Source: Sinomonas atrocyanea (GTDB lineage Bacteria; Actinomycetota; Actinomycetes; Actinomycetales; Micrococcaceae). From it: a DNA stretch of 64,000 bases. The stretch spans positions 161,615 through 225,614 of the forward strand of contig NZ_JAUSRH010000006.1 of assembly GCF_030811715.1 (NCBI RefSeq), given 5' to 3'. The notes below the pieces were generated by a model. The model saw nothing but the letters and a program-made list of their open reading frames with translations, did not search any database and had not been told where the DNA came from. The position numbers and the translations under genes were made by a program. Positions within the stretch are counted from its first letter, which is position 1, and each line of letters opens with the position of its first letter. Positions 54,199-63,112 of the stretch are shown in pieces.

Positions 54199-54411
54199 CT
54201 ACACGCGCCCGTCGGGGTAGATGCTGCGGGTCTCGGCCCGCTGGTACCGGCGCCGCCAGCGCAGGCGGGGGCGCGGGAGCACGCGGGACACCGCGAGCAC
54301 CGCGTACATGAGCGTGTTGAGGGCCACGAACGTCGCGAGCACGTTGACGAACGGGCTCTGCAGGATCGACTCGTCGAACAGGATGCCCAGTGGGACGCGG
54401 ACAGGGTTCAT
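54199..54411 (-). CDS. Small single-helix membrane protein after GT2
   Basis: A 70-residue protein with one hydrophobic segment (about 20-44) and a strongly basic C-terminal half (RPRLRWRRRYQRAE). It overlaps the glycosyltransferase stop by ATGA, so it is translationally coupled and probably a subunit or helper of the synthase (inference). No family was recognised. Confidence 0.7.
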   Translation of the reverse strand: MNPVRVPLGILFDESILQSPFVNVLATFVALNTLMYAVLAVSRVLPRPRLRWRRRYQRAETRSIYPDGRV

Positions 54412-55970
54412 CGCGGGGTCTCCTCGGCAGCGGGAGCAGCGGGTATGGAAGGAACCCCAGCAACAGCAGGACCGGCGGGTAAGGCGGGAATACCAGCAGC
54501 AGCGGGTACGGCAGGAGCAGGAGCAGGAGCAGGAGCAGCAGCGGCACCAGCCCCGGCCTCCGCCGGCCGCACGAGGTGCTTCCACGCGGCCTTCCGCCCC
54601 GCGGTGATGTCCGCGATCCCCTTGAGGTAGACGACGTTGAGGAACATGTCGAAGACCAGCTCGGGGAACAGGCAGGCGGCGAGGATCCGGGCCCGCCAGC
54701 CCCCGCCCCACGCGGTGACGAGCCGCTCGAGCGTGAACCAGAACCCGAGTCCGAGCCAGAACGGGAACCAGATCCAGGTGTCCATGGACAGGGCCATCAG
54801 GGCGATGAGGAAAAGGTAGGTCCCGAGGGCGATCACGCTGTAGCCGATCCCGAGCTGCTGGAACCAGTACCGCGCGGTCTGGGGCGTGACCCCGTAGGCG
54901 CCGAGGTTCTCGAGCGCGCCGCGCTGCCAGCGCAGCCGCTGCGCCCAGAGCATCCGCCACGTGGGCATGAGTTCGGTCTCCACCGTGCACTCGGGCGGGG
55001 AGACCATGAGCGCGCCGAGGGACTTGAGCGCGATCGTCAGCTCGTTGTCCTCCGTGAGCGCGGCGGTGTCGTACACGTCGCCGTGCCGGCCCGGGAGCTG
55101 GGTGCCGCGGGCGTCGGCGACGGCCCGCAGGGCCACGGGCCGGAACACGGACGCCGTGCCGGTCAGGACGAACACGCGCCCGCGGCGCCGGCGGATCTCG
55201 CGCGAGTAGCGGATGTACTCGTTGCGCTGGAACTGGCCGATCAGGCCGTGCCCCTCCTCGCCGTAGAAGAGGCCGCCCACGGCGACGAGGGCGCGGTCGT
55301 CCGTGAACCGCCGCACGGCCTCGGCGAGGAACTGGCCGCCCAGCTTGGTGTCCGCGTCCATCACCATGACCACGTCGTTGCCGCCGAGCCCGGGCAGCAG
55401 GGTGCGCAGCGCCTGGTTGAGCGCCCCGCCCTTCTTGTCCGTGTTGCCGCGGGTGATGAAGACCTCGGCGCCGGCTGACCGCGCGATCTCGGGGGTGCGG
55501 TCGGTGCAGTTGTCCGCCACCACGATCACTCGGTCCGGGCGGAGGGCCTGCGCGTCGAGCGAGGCGAGCGTCGCGGGCAGCGAGGCCTCCTCGTTGTGCG
55601 CGGGGATGAGGACGGTGACGGTCACGGGCCCGGCGAAGACGCCGCGGGTGGCGGCCATGATGGTCTTCGGCGCGAGCGGCCTGGCCCGCACGTGCGCGGA
55701 GGCCCGGCGCGCGCGCGTGGCGATCGCCCGGTCCACGAGCGCGACGCCGGCCCCGAGCAGGATCGCCGCGGCCACGGCGGCCAGGACCACGCGCCAGTGC
55801 GGCGCGTGGGCGTCGTAGAAGACGTCCCATACCCCCGCGATCGAGACCTCGGCGGGCTGCCAGAGCGGCGGCGGCTGGCTCGCGGCCACCCCCCACCACA
55901 GCAGGAGCGCGGCGCCGGTCACGGCCGCGACGATCAGGAGGCCTACGAGCCTCTGGAACCATCTCCCCAT
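54408..55970 (-). CDS. Processive-type family 2 glycosyltransferase (BcsA/hyaluronan-like)
   Basis: A 520-residue membrane enzyme. Two N-terminal helices (about 8-28 and 58-80) precede the GT-A domain with VLIPAHNEEASL, the Asp-x-Asp MDADTK, TEDNELT and the QxxRW motif QRLRWQRG. Three or four helices follow. A 55-residue Ala/Pro-rich tail ends the protein and is encoded by CAGGAG-like repeats. There is no PilZ domain. TAGCAT ends 7 nt before the ATG at 55970. It is part of the operon with the GGDEF-EAL protein, suggesting c-di-GMP-linked exopolysaccharide synthesis. Confidence 0.85.
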   Translation of the reverse strand: MGRWFQRLVGLLIVAAVTGAALLLWWGVAASQPPPLWQPAEVSIAGVWDVFYDAHAPHWRVVLAAVAAAILLGAGVALVDRAIATRARRASAHVRARPLAPKTIMAATRGVFAGPVTVTVLIPAHNEEASLPATLASLDAQALRPDRVIVVADNCTDRTPEIARSAGAEVFITRGNTDKKGGALNQALRTLLPGLGGNDVVMVMDADTKLGGQFLAEAVRRFTDDRALVAVGGLFYGEEGHGLIGQFQRNEYIRYSREIRRRRGRVFVLTGTASVFRPVALRAVADARGTQLPGRHGDVYDTAALTEDNELTIALKSLGALMVSPPECTVETELMPTWRMLWAQRLRWQRGALENLGAYGVTPQTARYWFQQLGIGYSVIALGTYLFLIALMALSMDTWIWFPFWLGLGFWFTLERLVTAWGGGWRARILAACLFPELVFDMFLNVVYLKGIADITAGRKAAWKHLVRPAEAGAGAAAAPAPAPAPAVPAAAGIPALPAGPAVAGVPSIPAAPAAEETPR

Positions 55971-55980
55971 GGCGCGCATG

Positions 55981-56766
55981 CTACCGGGCCGAAGTGACGG
56001 CCCAGTAGGCCGGGACGCGGAGGTGGCTCCCGTCCGCCGGCAGCGCGAGCGCCAGGGCCGTCGAGCCGTCCGCCTCGAGCCGCCACTGCTCCTCCGGGAA
56101 GGCCCTCGCGCGCTCGGCCGGACCGAAGTGCCCGGGCTGCGGCAGGGTGCGGATGGCCTGCGCGAGCGGCGGCGGGATGGACTCGCCGCTCGCCCCGAGG
56201 GCGCGAAGGTAGCCGAGCCCGCCCCCGGGAACGTTCGTCTCGACGAGGTACACCCGTCCCCGCGCCCCCACCAGTGTGCGGAGGCCCGCGGCGAGGGCCC
56301 GCTGCCTGGCGGGGGTGAGGACGTGGAGCACCCCGCGCACGACGGCGTTCGCGTCCCCGAGCTCCCCGTGGAGCCGCGCGCTGGTCTCGGGATCAGTCGC
56401 GTCGGCTGCGAGGAAGTCGACGCGCCCCGGATCCCCGTGGTGCCTGGCGGCGAGGTCCACGGCGGCGGCGGAGGCATCGACACCGAGCACGCGGGGGAAC
56501 GCCCCGGCGAGGGCGGCGGAGAGCCACCCGGAGCCGCAGCCCACGTCCACCAGGGGCAGGGAGGCGTCGAGGTGGTCAATCCCGCGGGCCACGTGTTCGG
56601 TGGCCTCCGAGCGCGGGTCGCCCTCCCAGAGCACGTCCTCGGGGAGGCTGCCCTCGGCGATGCCCGCCCAGAACCGCTCCCACGCGGTGGAGGGGCTGCG
56701 CGGGACCTTGCCGGAGAGGACGGCCACGCGGGAGGCGAGCCGGATGCTGTCACCGAGGGGCATCAT
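55981..56766 (-). CDS. SAM-dependent class I methyltransferase
   Basis: A 261-residue protein. SAM-binding motif I is VDVGCGSGWLSAALAG, with GVDAS as the acidic loop. The start ATG lies within the end of the GGDEF-EAL gene (17-bp overlap). The stop is 10 bp before the GT2 start. Substrate unknown; a role in modifying the product or precursor of the adjacent GT2 is a guess from context. Confidence 0.85.
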   Translation of the reverse strand: MMPLGDSIRLASRVAVLSGKVPRSPSTAWERFWAGIAEGSLPEDVLWEGDPRSEATEHVARGIDHLDASLPLVDVGCGSGWLSAALAGAFPRVLGVDASAAAVDLAARHHGDPGRVDFLAADATDPETSARLHGELGDANAVVRGVLHVLTPARQRALAAGLRTLVGARGRVYLVETNVPGGGLGYLRALGASGESIPPPLAQAIRTLPQPGHFGPAERARAFPEEQWRLEADGSTALALALPADGSHLRVPAYWAVTSAR

Positions 56767-58306
56767 GGTCTCCTTCCTGCACGGCCCGCAGGAGCAGGGC
56801 CAGGTCGGCGGCTGGCATGGGCCGGGCGAAGAGGTAGCCCTGGCCGTACTCGCAGCCCAGCTCGCGCAGGAGCCTGGCCTGGGCCTCTTCCTCGATGCCC
56901 TCGGCGACCACGGTGAGCCCGGCAGCGTGGATGAGCCGCACGATCGCGTCGACGAACGCGACCTGGGTCGGGTCGCTCGCGATGGTGTCGACGAGCGACT
57001 TGTCGATCTTGGCCCGCACCGCGGGAAGGGTGCGGAGGTAGCTGATGGAGGAGTAGCCGGTGCCGAAGTCGTCGATCTCGATGGGCACGCCGAGTTCCCC
57101 GAGGGAGCGCAGGGTCTGGCGTGTGTCGGGGCCGCCGGTCATGATGGCGGACTCGGTGATCTCCACCGTCAGCCGCGGGCCGGGCAGGCCGGCGTCGTCC
57201 AGCAGCCTGCGGATGTGGGCCGTGAGGTCCCCGTGGGCGAGCTCGGCAGGGGAGATGTTCACGTGCAGGCTGAAGTGCTCGGGCAGGCCGGGGTCGCGGG
57301 CCCACTCGCCCGCGGCCTCGACCACCTGGGTCAGCACGCAGCGGCCGAGCTCGACCATGAGCCCGGCGTCCTCGGCGACGTCGAGGAAGGTGGACGGCGG
57401 CAGCAGACCCCGGACGGGGTGGCGCCAGCGCACGAGGGCCTCGGCGCCCGCGAGGGTCGCGTCGGCGAGCCCGACGATCGGCTGGTAGAAGACCTCGATC
57501 TCGCCCCTGGAGAAGGCGGCCCGCAGGTCGGCCGCGACGCGCACGCGCTGGGCGACGACCTCGTGCATGGCGGGGTTGAACACGCTGATGCCCCCGTGGC
57601 CCTTGGCCTTGCCGGCCTCGAGCGCGGCGTCCGCGTCGCGCAGCATCTCCTCGACCGCCAGGTGCCGCTCGGCGTACCGGATGCCGACGTTGCCGCGCAG
57701 GCTGACCTGGATGCCGTTGACCAGGACACGCTCCTTGAGCGTGTCGAGGACGGTCCGGGCGGTCCAGAGCACGCCCTCCGCGTCCTGCCCGGTCACGAGC
57801 ACCGCGAACTCGTCGCCGCCCAGCCGGCCCACGAGGTGCCCGTCGCCCCCGGCGTCCCCCACCGCGGCCCGGAGCCGCTGGGCCACCTCGACGAGCACGG
57901 CGTCGCCGGCCGAGTGGCCGAAGGTGTCGTTGATGAGCCGGAACCCGCGCAGGGCGAGGATGACGACGGCGGCCAGCCCGCCGTCGTCGGCCGTCTGCAG
58001 GGCGGCGTCGATCCGCTCGCGCACGCACCGGCGGCTGGCGAGGCCGGTCAGCTCGTCCGTGTCGACGAGGCGGCGCAGCTCCTCCTGGGCGCGCTCGAGC
58101 AGCTCGGTGCGGTGGGCGATGCGGGCCTCGAGCTGGTCGTACAGGGTCTCGAGCTCCTCGGCGAGGAGGTTGATGCCCGTGGTGACGGCGTCGATGGAGT
58201 CGCGTGCGGGGGAGGTCTCCATCCGCTGGGAGAGGTCTCCGGCCGAGAGCCGCACGATCAGGTCGATGAGCTTCTCGAGCCTGTCGTCCGCCGGCTCAGC
58301 TGCCAT
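56750..58306 (-). CDS. HAMP-like, degenerate GGDEF and intact EAL domain protein
   Basis: A 518-residue protein. A HAMP-like/coiled segment occupies about 10-80. The GGDEF domain (about 83-240) keeps GGDEF at 163-167, but the metal-binding Asp-x-Asp strand (usually DxD) reads LALRGF, with Ala118 and Arg120, and no RxxD inhibitory site precedes GGDEF, so cyclase activity is unlikely. The EAL domain has Glu289 (EAL), VNISP, VEITES, IDDFGTGYSS, KIDKS and VAEGIE, all catalytic positions. It is probably a c-di-GMP phosphodiesterase. The ATG at 58306 follows GGAGG and overlaps the upstream gene by 11 nt. Confidence 0.88.
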   Translation of the reverse strand: MAAEPADDRLEKLIDLIVRLSAGDLSQRMETSPARDSIDAVTTGINLLAEELETLYDQLEARIAHRTELLERAQEELRRLVDTDELTGLASRRCVRERIDAALQTADDGGLAAVVILALRGFRLINDTFGHSAGDAVLVEVAQRLRAAVGDAGGDGHLVGRLGGDEFAVLVTGQDAEGVLWTARTVLDTLKERVLVNGIQVSLRGNVGIRYAERHLAVEEMLRDADAALEAGKAKGHGGISVFNPAMHEVVAQRVRVAADLRAAFSRGEIEVFYQPIVGLADATLAGAEALVRWRHPVRGLLPPSTFLDVAEDAGLMVELGRCVLTQVVEAAGEWARDPGLPEHFSLHVNISPAELAHGDLTAHIRRLLDDAGLPGPRLTVEITESAIMTGGPDTRQTLRSLGELGVPIEIDDFGTGYSSISYLRTLPAVRAKIDKSLVDTIASDPTQVAFVDAIVRLIHAAGLTVVAEGIEEEAQARLLRELGCEYGQGYLFARPMPAADLALLLRAVQEGDHDAPR

Positions 58307-58691
58307 CGGCGGCCTCCGCAAGCCAGGCCCGGGCGCGGTCCTCGTCGGTGAAGAACTTGGTGGGGCACGGTGCCTTGTTGACGCCGAGGAAGAAGTTGGC
58401 GAGCACGCGGTCCACGGCAGAGGCGCCGAGCAGGGCGATCGCGGCCGCCGCGCAGGGCCGGGCGAACACGGCCCGGGCCGAGCGGCTCACGGAGGAGGTC
58501 GTGGCCATGTCGATCAGGAGCGGGACGCGGCCCTGCCCGGCGGCCTCGTTGACGCGGGCCATGGCGGCCTCGGCCTGGGGCGCGTCGATGTCCACACCGC
58601 GCTCCCACACGAGGCGGAGCACGCCGGAATCGTCGAAGGAGAGCGAGCTGATGCCCGAGTCGGTCCCGTTGGGGCTCTGCTGGGGATCCAC
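58296..58691 (-). CDS. STAS-like small regulatory protein
   Basis: A 131-residue protein that resembles STAS/SEC14-like domain proteins found beside signalling genes in Arthrobacter relatives. VPLLIDMATTSSVSRSARAV fits the central strand and helix. The GTG at 58691 has AGAGGAG 5 nt upstream. It overlaps the GGDEF-EAL gene and is its first operon partner, and is divergent from the diguanylate cyclase. Confidence 0.6.
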   Translation of the reverse strand: MDPQQSPNGTDSGISSLSFDDSGVLRLVWERGVDIDAPQAEAAMARVNEAAGQGRVPLLIDMATTSSVSRSARAVFARPCAAAAIALLGASAVDRVLANFFLGVNKAPCPTKFFTDEDRARAWLAEAADGS

Positions 58692-58815
58692 GCCGCTCCT
58701 CTCACGTCCAGGCGCCGCGGCGGCGCCACGTTGGGAGCATACCCCGGGCCCTGCCCGGCGGCCGGTACGCTGGGCCCACGGGAGGTGCCCGCTTACGGGC
58801 ACGGGGAGGAACACT

Positions 58816-59970
58816 GTGGGGGTCGCTCTGGACCTGGGCACGCTCACCGTCGTGATGGCGGTCGTCTCGCTGTGCGTGCTCGTGCTGTTCTACTTCGATG
58901 CGTACCGGGCGAATCCCACGGGGCCGGCCCGGTGGTGGTGCCTCGCCCTCGCGACGCTGTGTGCCGCCGGCATCCTCAACGACGGCGGTGTGGCGGTGGT
59001 CAGCCTCATCGGCCAGGGCCTCATGGTGATGGGCGTGGCGTCCATGTGGGCCGGCGTGCGCCGTCTCCGCGACCCGGAAACGCCCGCCGTGTACCTCGTG
59101 CTCGGGGTCCTGGCCACCGGGCTCGTCGGATTCGTCGCCCGCTTCCTCGACCCTTACATGTGGGGAGCCGTGGTGCTCCTGCTGCTCTCCGGCCTGTTCT
59201 GCGCGGCGATCTTCGTCGAGCTGCGGCGCCAGCGCACCGTGCCGTGGCGGACGGCCCGGAACTTCGCAGTGATCGCGGTGATCACCGGCGTGTACGACCT
59301 GGTCCGGGCCATCGCCCTGGCGGCCCTGGGCGGCGCCAGCCCGGCCTTCAAGGCGATCTTCGGGCAGGGCTTCTCGCTGCTGGCGGCGATCGTGCTCATT
59401 GTGGCCGCCGCCACGAGCCTGGCCGCGCTCAACAGCGCCACCCGCACGGCCCACTTCCAGCAGCTCGCCACGAAGGACGCGCTCACCGGCCTGCTGAACC
59501 GCACCGAGTTCATGCGCCGGGCGGGGGAGATGCTCGGCAGGGCGCACGAGCAGGGCACTGTGGTCACGGTGATCATGGCGGACCTGGACAAGTTCAAGTC
59601 GATCAACGACGACTTCGGCCATCTGACCGGGGACGAGGTGATCCGCGCCTTCGGCGTGGCCTGCCGGCAGTCGGTGCGCTCGCGGGACCTCGTGGGCCGG
59701 TTCGGCGGCGAGGAGTTCATCATGGCGCTCGCCGGCTCGTCGGCGGCCGACGGCGTGGCGGTCGCCGAGCGCATCCAGTTCGTCCTCTCCGCCCAGCGCA
59801 TCCTCCTCGACGGGCACACCGTGCCGACGGCGAGCTTCGGGGTGGCGGACAGCGCGGTGCACGGGGATGACCTCGGGGCGCTCATCGCGAGCGCGGACGC
59901 GGCCCTGTACGGCGCGAAGTCGGCCGGGCGGAACTGCGTGATGGTCAGCGGCGCGGCCCCGATAGAGTAG
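58816..59970 (+). CDS. Membrane diguanylate cyclase (GGEEF)
   Basis: A 384-residue protein with about six membrane helices (about 1-215) and a C-terminal GGDEF domain. The metal ligands Asp256 and Asp258 (ADLDKF) are present, GGEEF is at 297-301, and RSRD is the RxxD inhibitory site. It should make c-di-GMP. It is divergent from the STAS/EAL operon. GGGGAGGA lies 5 nt before the GTG. A short palindrome GTGCCCGCTTACGGGCAC (58785-58802) lies in the leader. Confidence 0.9.
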   Translation: MGVALDLGTLTVVMAVVSLCVLVLFYFDAYRANPTGPARWWCLALATLCAAGILNDGGVAVVSLIGQGLMVMGVASMWAGVRRLRDPETPAVYLVLGVLATGLVGFVARFLDPYMWGAVVLLLLSGLFCAAIFVELRRQRTVPWRTARNFAVIAVITGVYDLVRAIALAALGGASPAFKAIFGQGFSLLAAIVLIVAAATSLAALNSATRTAHFQQLATKDALTGLLNRTEFMRRAGEMLGRAHEQGTVVTVIMADLDKFKSINDDFGHLTGDEVIRAFGVACRQSVRSRDLVGRFGGEEFIMALAGSSAADGVAVAERIQFVLSAQRILLDGHTVPTASFGVADSAVHGDDLGALIASADAALYGAKSAGRNCVMVSGAAPIE

Positions 59971-59974
59971 CCGC

Positions 59975-60325
59975 ATGGCTATCATCGGCATCGGCGTGGA
60001 CGTCGTGGACATCGCACGGTTCGAGCGTCAGCTGGAGCGGACCCCGGGCCTGCGGGACCGGCTGTTCGTGCCCGCGGAGCGCGAGCTGCACGTCCGGTCC
60101 CTGGCCGCGCGCTTCGCCGCGAAGGAGGCCGTGGCCAAGGTCCTCGGCGCCCCGGCGGGCATGAACTGGCAGGACTGCTGGATCGGCCTGGGCCCCGCGG
60201 GCCCCGAGATCCAGGTCAAGGGCACCGTGCTCGCCGTCGCCGAGGAGCGCGGGGTGCGCTCTTGGCACCTGAGCATGAGCCATGACGGCGGGATCGCCAC
60301 CGCGATGGTCGTCGCCGAACGCTGA
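59975..60325 (+). CDS. acpS: Holo-acyl carrier protein synthase
   Basis: A 116-residue enzyme that transfers 4'-phosphopantetheine from CoA to acyl carrier protein. Asp9 in GVDVVDI and Glu51 in FAAKEAVAK bind magnesium. TAGAGT ends 6 nt before the ATG, inside the end of the cyclase gene, so leaderless transcription is likely. Confidence 0.95.
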   Translation: MAIIGIGVDVVDIARFERQLERTPGLRDRLFVPAERELHVRSLAARFAAKEAVAKVLGAPAGMNWQDCWIGLGPAGPEIQVKGTVLAVAEERGVRSWHLSMSHDGGIATAMVVAER

Positions 60326-60330
60326 CCCGG

Positions 60331-60738
60331 TCAGGCCGAGGCCGGCTGGGCGACGACGCCCGAGTGGCCCGCCGAGGTCGGGAAGCCGCCCGCAAGGCGG
60401 CCGGAGGACGTCGGCGCCGGGCGCGCCGGAGCCGACGGCGCCGCGGCGTCGGAGACCGCGCCCGCGAGCACCTGCTCGGCGGCGGCCACCGCCTGCGCGG
60501 AGGCATCGACGGCGACGGCTGCATTGGAGGAGACCGCAGGGGAGGCAGCGTGTGCCCGAGACGGCCGCCTGACGGACCACACCACGGCGAAGCCGTACAC
60601 GAGGCCGAGCACCCCGCTGCCGGCCCAGACGATGAGCCCGATCTCCTCGGACAGGGCCGCTGCCACTGCCGAGGCCAGGATCACGGCCGCCGCGACGATC
60701 GCAGAGATCCGAGCCCTGCGGTCCAGAAAGTCCCCCAT
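60331..60738 (-). CDS. Small two-helix membrane protein with Ala/Ser-rich tail
   Basis: A 135-residue protein with two helices (about 10-30 and 34-55), then an Ala/Ser/Pro-rich soluble tail. It is convergent with acpS with 5 bp between stops and divergent from the NAD(P)HX repair gene. No family assigned. Confidence 0.65.
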   Translation of the reverse strand: MGDFLDRRARISAIVAAAVILASAVAAALSEEIGLIVWAGSGVLGLVYGFAVVWSVRRPSRAHAASPAVSSNAAVAVDASAQAVAAAEQVLAGAVSDAAAPSAPARPAPTSSGRLAGGFPTSAGHSGVVAQPASA

Positions 60739-60878
60739 CAATGCCCCCCACCGATGCCCCGCCCAACGCGGAGTGAGTTATGACTTGCATTACCGGGACT
60801 GAAAACGGTAATGCCTCGTTGATTCTACATTCGATGGCGGAGCACAACCAGCCCGGTGTCCCTCATTACAATCGCCCC

Positions 60879-62333
60879 ATGACCGAGGCCTTCACCGGAA
60901 CACAGGTCCGCGCGGCGGAGACGCCGCTCCTCGACGCCGGGCGAGGCCCCGAACTCATGGCGAGGGCCGCGCACGGGCTCGCACTCGCCGTCGTCCGCCT
61001 GATCCGGCGGGAGCGCGGCCGGGTGGCGGGGGCCCGGGTGGCGGCGCTCATTGGGAAGGGCAACAACGGCGGGGACGCGCTGTTCGCCCTGGCCGAGCTG
61101 GCGCGCCGGGGGGCCCGGGCCACCGCCGTGCTCACGGGCGGGAGGGCCCACCCCGAGGGCCTCGCGGCCTTCACACGGGCCGGCGGGCGCGTCACAGAAC
61201 GCCTCGAGGAGGCCGACATCGTGGTTGACGCGGTGCTCGGCACCGGCTTCTCCGGCGAGTATGCGCCCCCGCTCCCGCGGCCGGACGCCCTCGTGGTGGC
61301 CTGCGACCTCCCCTCCGGCCTCGACGCGGACACCGGCACCGCCGGTCCCGAGGTGTGGCGCGCCGACCTCACGGTGACGTTCGGCGCGCTCAAGACGGGG
61401 CTGCTGGCGGGCCGGGGGCGGGCGCTGGCCGGCCGGGTGGAGGTCGTGGACATCGGCCTCGGACCGCACCTGCCTGCCCCGGACGTCCGCTCGCTCGACG
61501 CCGCGGCCGCCGCCGCGCTGCTTCCCTCCCCCCGCGACGACTGGCACAAGTACTCCCGTGGGGTCCTGGGCCTCGTCGCGGGCTCGGAGCCGTACCCGGG
61601 GGCGGCGGTGCTCGCCACGGCGGGCGCGCTCGCCACGGGCGTCGGGATGGTGCGGATTGTGGCGCCGGACGCCGTGCGCCGGCTCGTGCTCTCCGCGCAC
61701 CCGGAGGTGGTGGGCTCGTCGGAGCCTGCGGGGCGGGTGCAGGCCTGGGCGGCGGGGCCGGGGATCGCGGACGACGCCGCGCAGCGCCGCGCGCTGGCCG
61801 TGGCCCTTGAGTCCGGGCTCCCCGCGGTGGTGGACGCGTCCGCGCTCGACGTGCTCCTCGGGCTCCTGGAGCGGTCGGCCGGGGAGCACGTGGTGATCAC
61901 TCCGCACGCGGGGGAGCTCGAGCGGCTCCTGGGGGATCCGTCCCGCGAGGCGATCGAGGCGGAGCCAGTGCGGTGGGCGCGGGCGGCCTCGGTGCGGCTG
62001 GGGGTGACGGTGCTGCTGAAGGGCCCGGCCACGGTCTGCGCCGCGCCGGACGGCACCGCGTGGGTGCAGGGGGAGGGCCACCCGTACCTTGCGACGGCCG
62101 GCAGCGGGGACACGCTGACCGGGGTCCTCGGAGCGCTGCTCGCCACGGCCCAGGACCTCCGGCCCGTGGAGGCGGCAGCGCTCGCGGCCTTCGTGCACGG
62201 GGCGGCCGGGCGCGTGGCCGCCGAGTCCGGGCCGTTCGGCGCCGGTGCGCTCGCACCGGCCGTGCGGGAGGCGGTCTCACGGCTGTCGGCCCGTGCCGCC
62301 CTCGGCCGGGCTGCGGGGTCTTCGGGCCGCTAG
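60879..62333 (+). CDS. nnr: Bifunctional NAD(P)HX epimerase/ADP-dependent dehydratase
   Basis: A 484-residue fusion that repairs hydrated NADH and NADPH. The N-terminal YjeF-like epimerase (about 1-205) has GKGNNGGDAL and ACDLPSGLDADTG. The C-terminal ribokinase-like dehydratase has HAGELERL, LLKGPATVC and the anion hole AGSGDTLTG. The ATG at 60879 lies 6 nt after TACAAT. Its stop overlaps the TetR stop by convergent transcription. Confidence 0.93.
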   Translation: MTEAFTGTQVRAAETPLLDAGRGPELMARAAHGLALAVVRLIRRERGRVAGARVAALIGKGNNGGDALFALAELARRGARATAVLTGGRAHPEGLAAFTRAGGRVTERLEEADIVVDAVLGTGFSGEYAPPLPRPDALVVACDLPSGLDADTGTAGPEVWRADLTVTFGALKTGLLAGRGRALAGRVEVVDIGLGPHLPAPDVRSLDAAAAAALLPSPRDDWHKYSRGVLGLVAGSEPYPGAAVLATAGALATGVGMVRIVAPDAVRRLVLSAHPEVVGSSEPAGRVQAWAAGPGIADDAAQRRALAVALESGLPAVVDASALDVLLGLLERSAGEHVVITPHAGELERLLGDPSREAIEAEPVRWARAASVRLGVTVLLKGPATVCAAPDGTAWVQGEGHPYLATAGSGDTLTGVLGALLATAQDLRPVEAAALAAFVHGAAGRVAAESGPFGAGALAPAVREAVSRLSARAALGRAAGSSGR

Positions 62334-62977
62334 GGTCCCGGCGAGTCCGGGCTGCTGGCTGCGAGCTCATCATCGGCTTGGGCCTGCAGCACCACGGCGG
62401 CGAGGTCCTTGGCGCGGGCGGCGGCGCGCGGGTCGCCCTCCGCGGCGGCCACGAAGCTGCCGCAGATCAGTGTCTGGAGGGTGCGGGCCACCGAGGCGGG
62501 GTCGTCGACCCCGGCCTCTGCGGCGATCTCCTCGAGGTGGGCCAGGGTCGGGTCGAGCTGCTCGGCGGCGGCGCGGCTGAGGGGGTGCTCGGCGCCCATC
62601 TCCAGGATCACCCGCTCCAGGGGGCCGGGCGGGTCTCCGCGGAGGATCAGGCCGTCGAGGTCGTCGAAGATCCCGAGCAGCGCCTCCCGCCCGCTCCCGT
62701 GGCTGTCCCGGGCGGTCCGCACCATGCCCGCGCGGGCGCGGCCCCAGGCCTCGAGGCAGGCCAGGACCAGCTTGTCCTTGCTGCGGAACTGCCGGTAGAA
62801 CGTGGACTTCGCCACCCCGGAGCGGGCGATCAGCTCGTCCACGCCGACTGCCCGGATGCCCCGGGTCGCGAAGAGGCCTTGGGCGGCCGAGAGGATCCGT
62901 GCCCTCGAAGACTGCCTGGCCCGCCGTGGGGCCGCCAGGCCCAGACCCATCGTCGCGACTGCGACTGGTAGATGCAT
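62330..62977 (-). CDS. TetR-family regulator
   Basis: A 215-residue repressor-type protein. The helix-turn-helix is ILSAAQGLFATRGIRAVGVD...IARSGVAKSTFYRQFRSKDK (about 28-70). GGGAGGGGGCGGGC precedes the ATG at 62977. The N-terminal 20 residues are a leader-like extension. It is similar to the next regulator. Ligand unknown. Confidence 0.85.
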   Translation of the reverse strand: MHLPVAVATMGLGLAAPRRARQSSRARILSAAQGLFATRGIRAVGVDELIARSGVAKSTFYRQFRSKDKLVLACLEAWGRARAGMVRTARDSHGSGREALLGIFDDLDGLILRGDPPGPLERVILEMGAEHPLSRAAAEQLDPTLAHLEEIAAEAGVDDPASVARTLQTLICGSFVAAAEGDPRAAARAKDLAAVVLQAQADDELAASSPDSPGP

Positions 62978-63050
62978 GCCCGCCCCCTCCCACTGCCAAC
63001 TTCCTGACATCGTGGGAGATAGGTTTCCCGGCGCCCTCGCAACCGAAACG

Positions 63051-63079
63051 GCGCCCAGGCCGCCGGGCGGCCTGGGCGC
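63051..63079 (-). terminator. Terminator after the second TetR gene
   Basis: An 11-bp stem (63051-63061 with 63069-63079) and a 7-nt loop, downstream of the TetR gene that ends at 63113. Confidence 0.7.
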
Positions 63080-63112
63080 AGGGGAGGGGGCGGGACGGGC
63101 CCTGTGCGCGCC

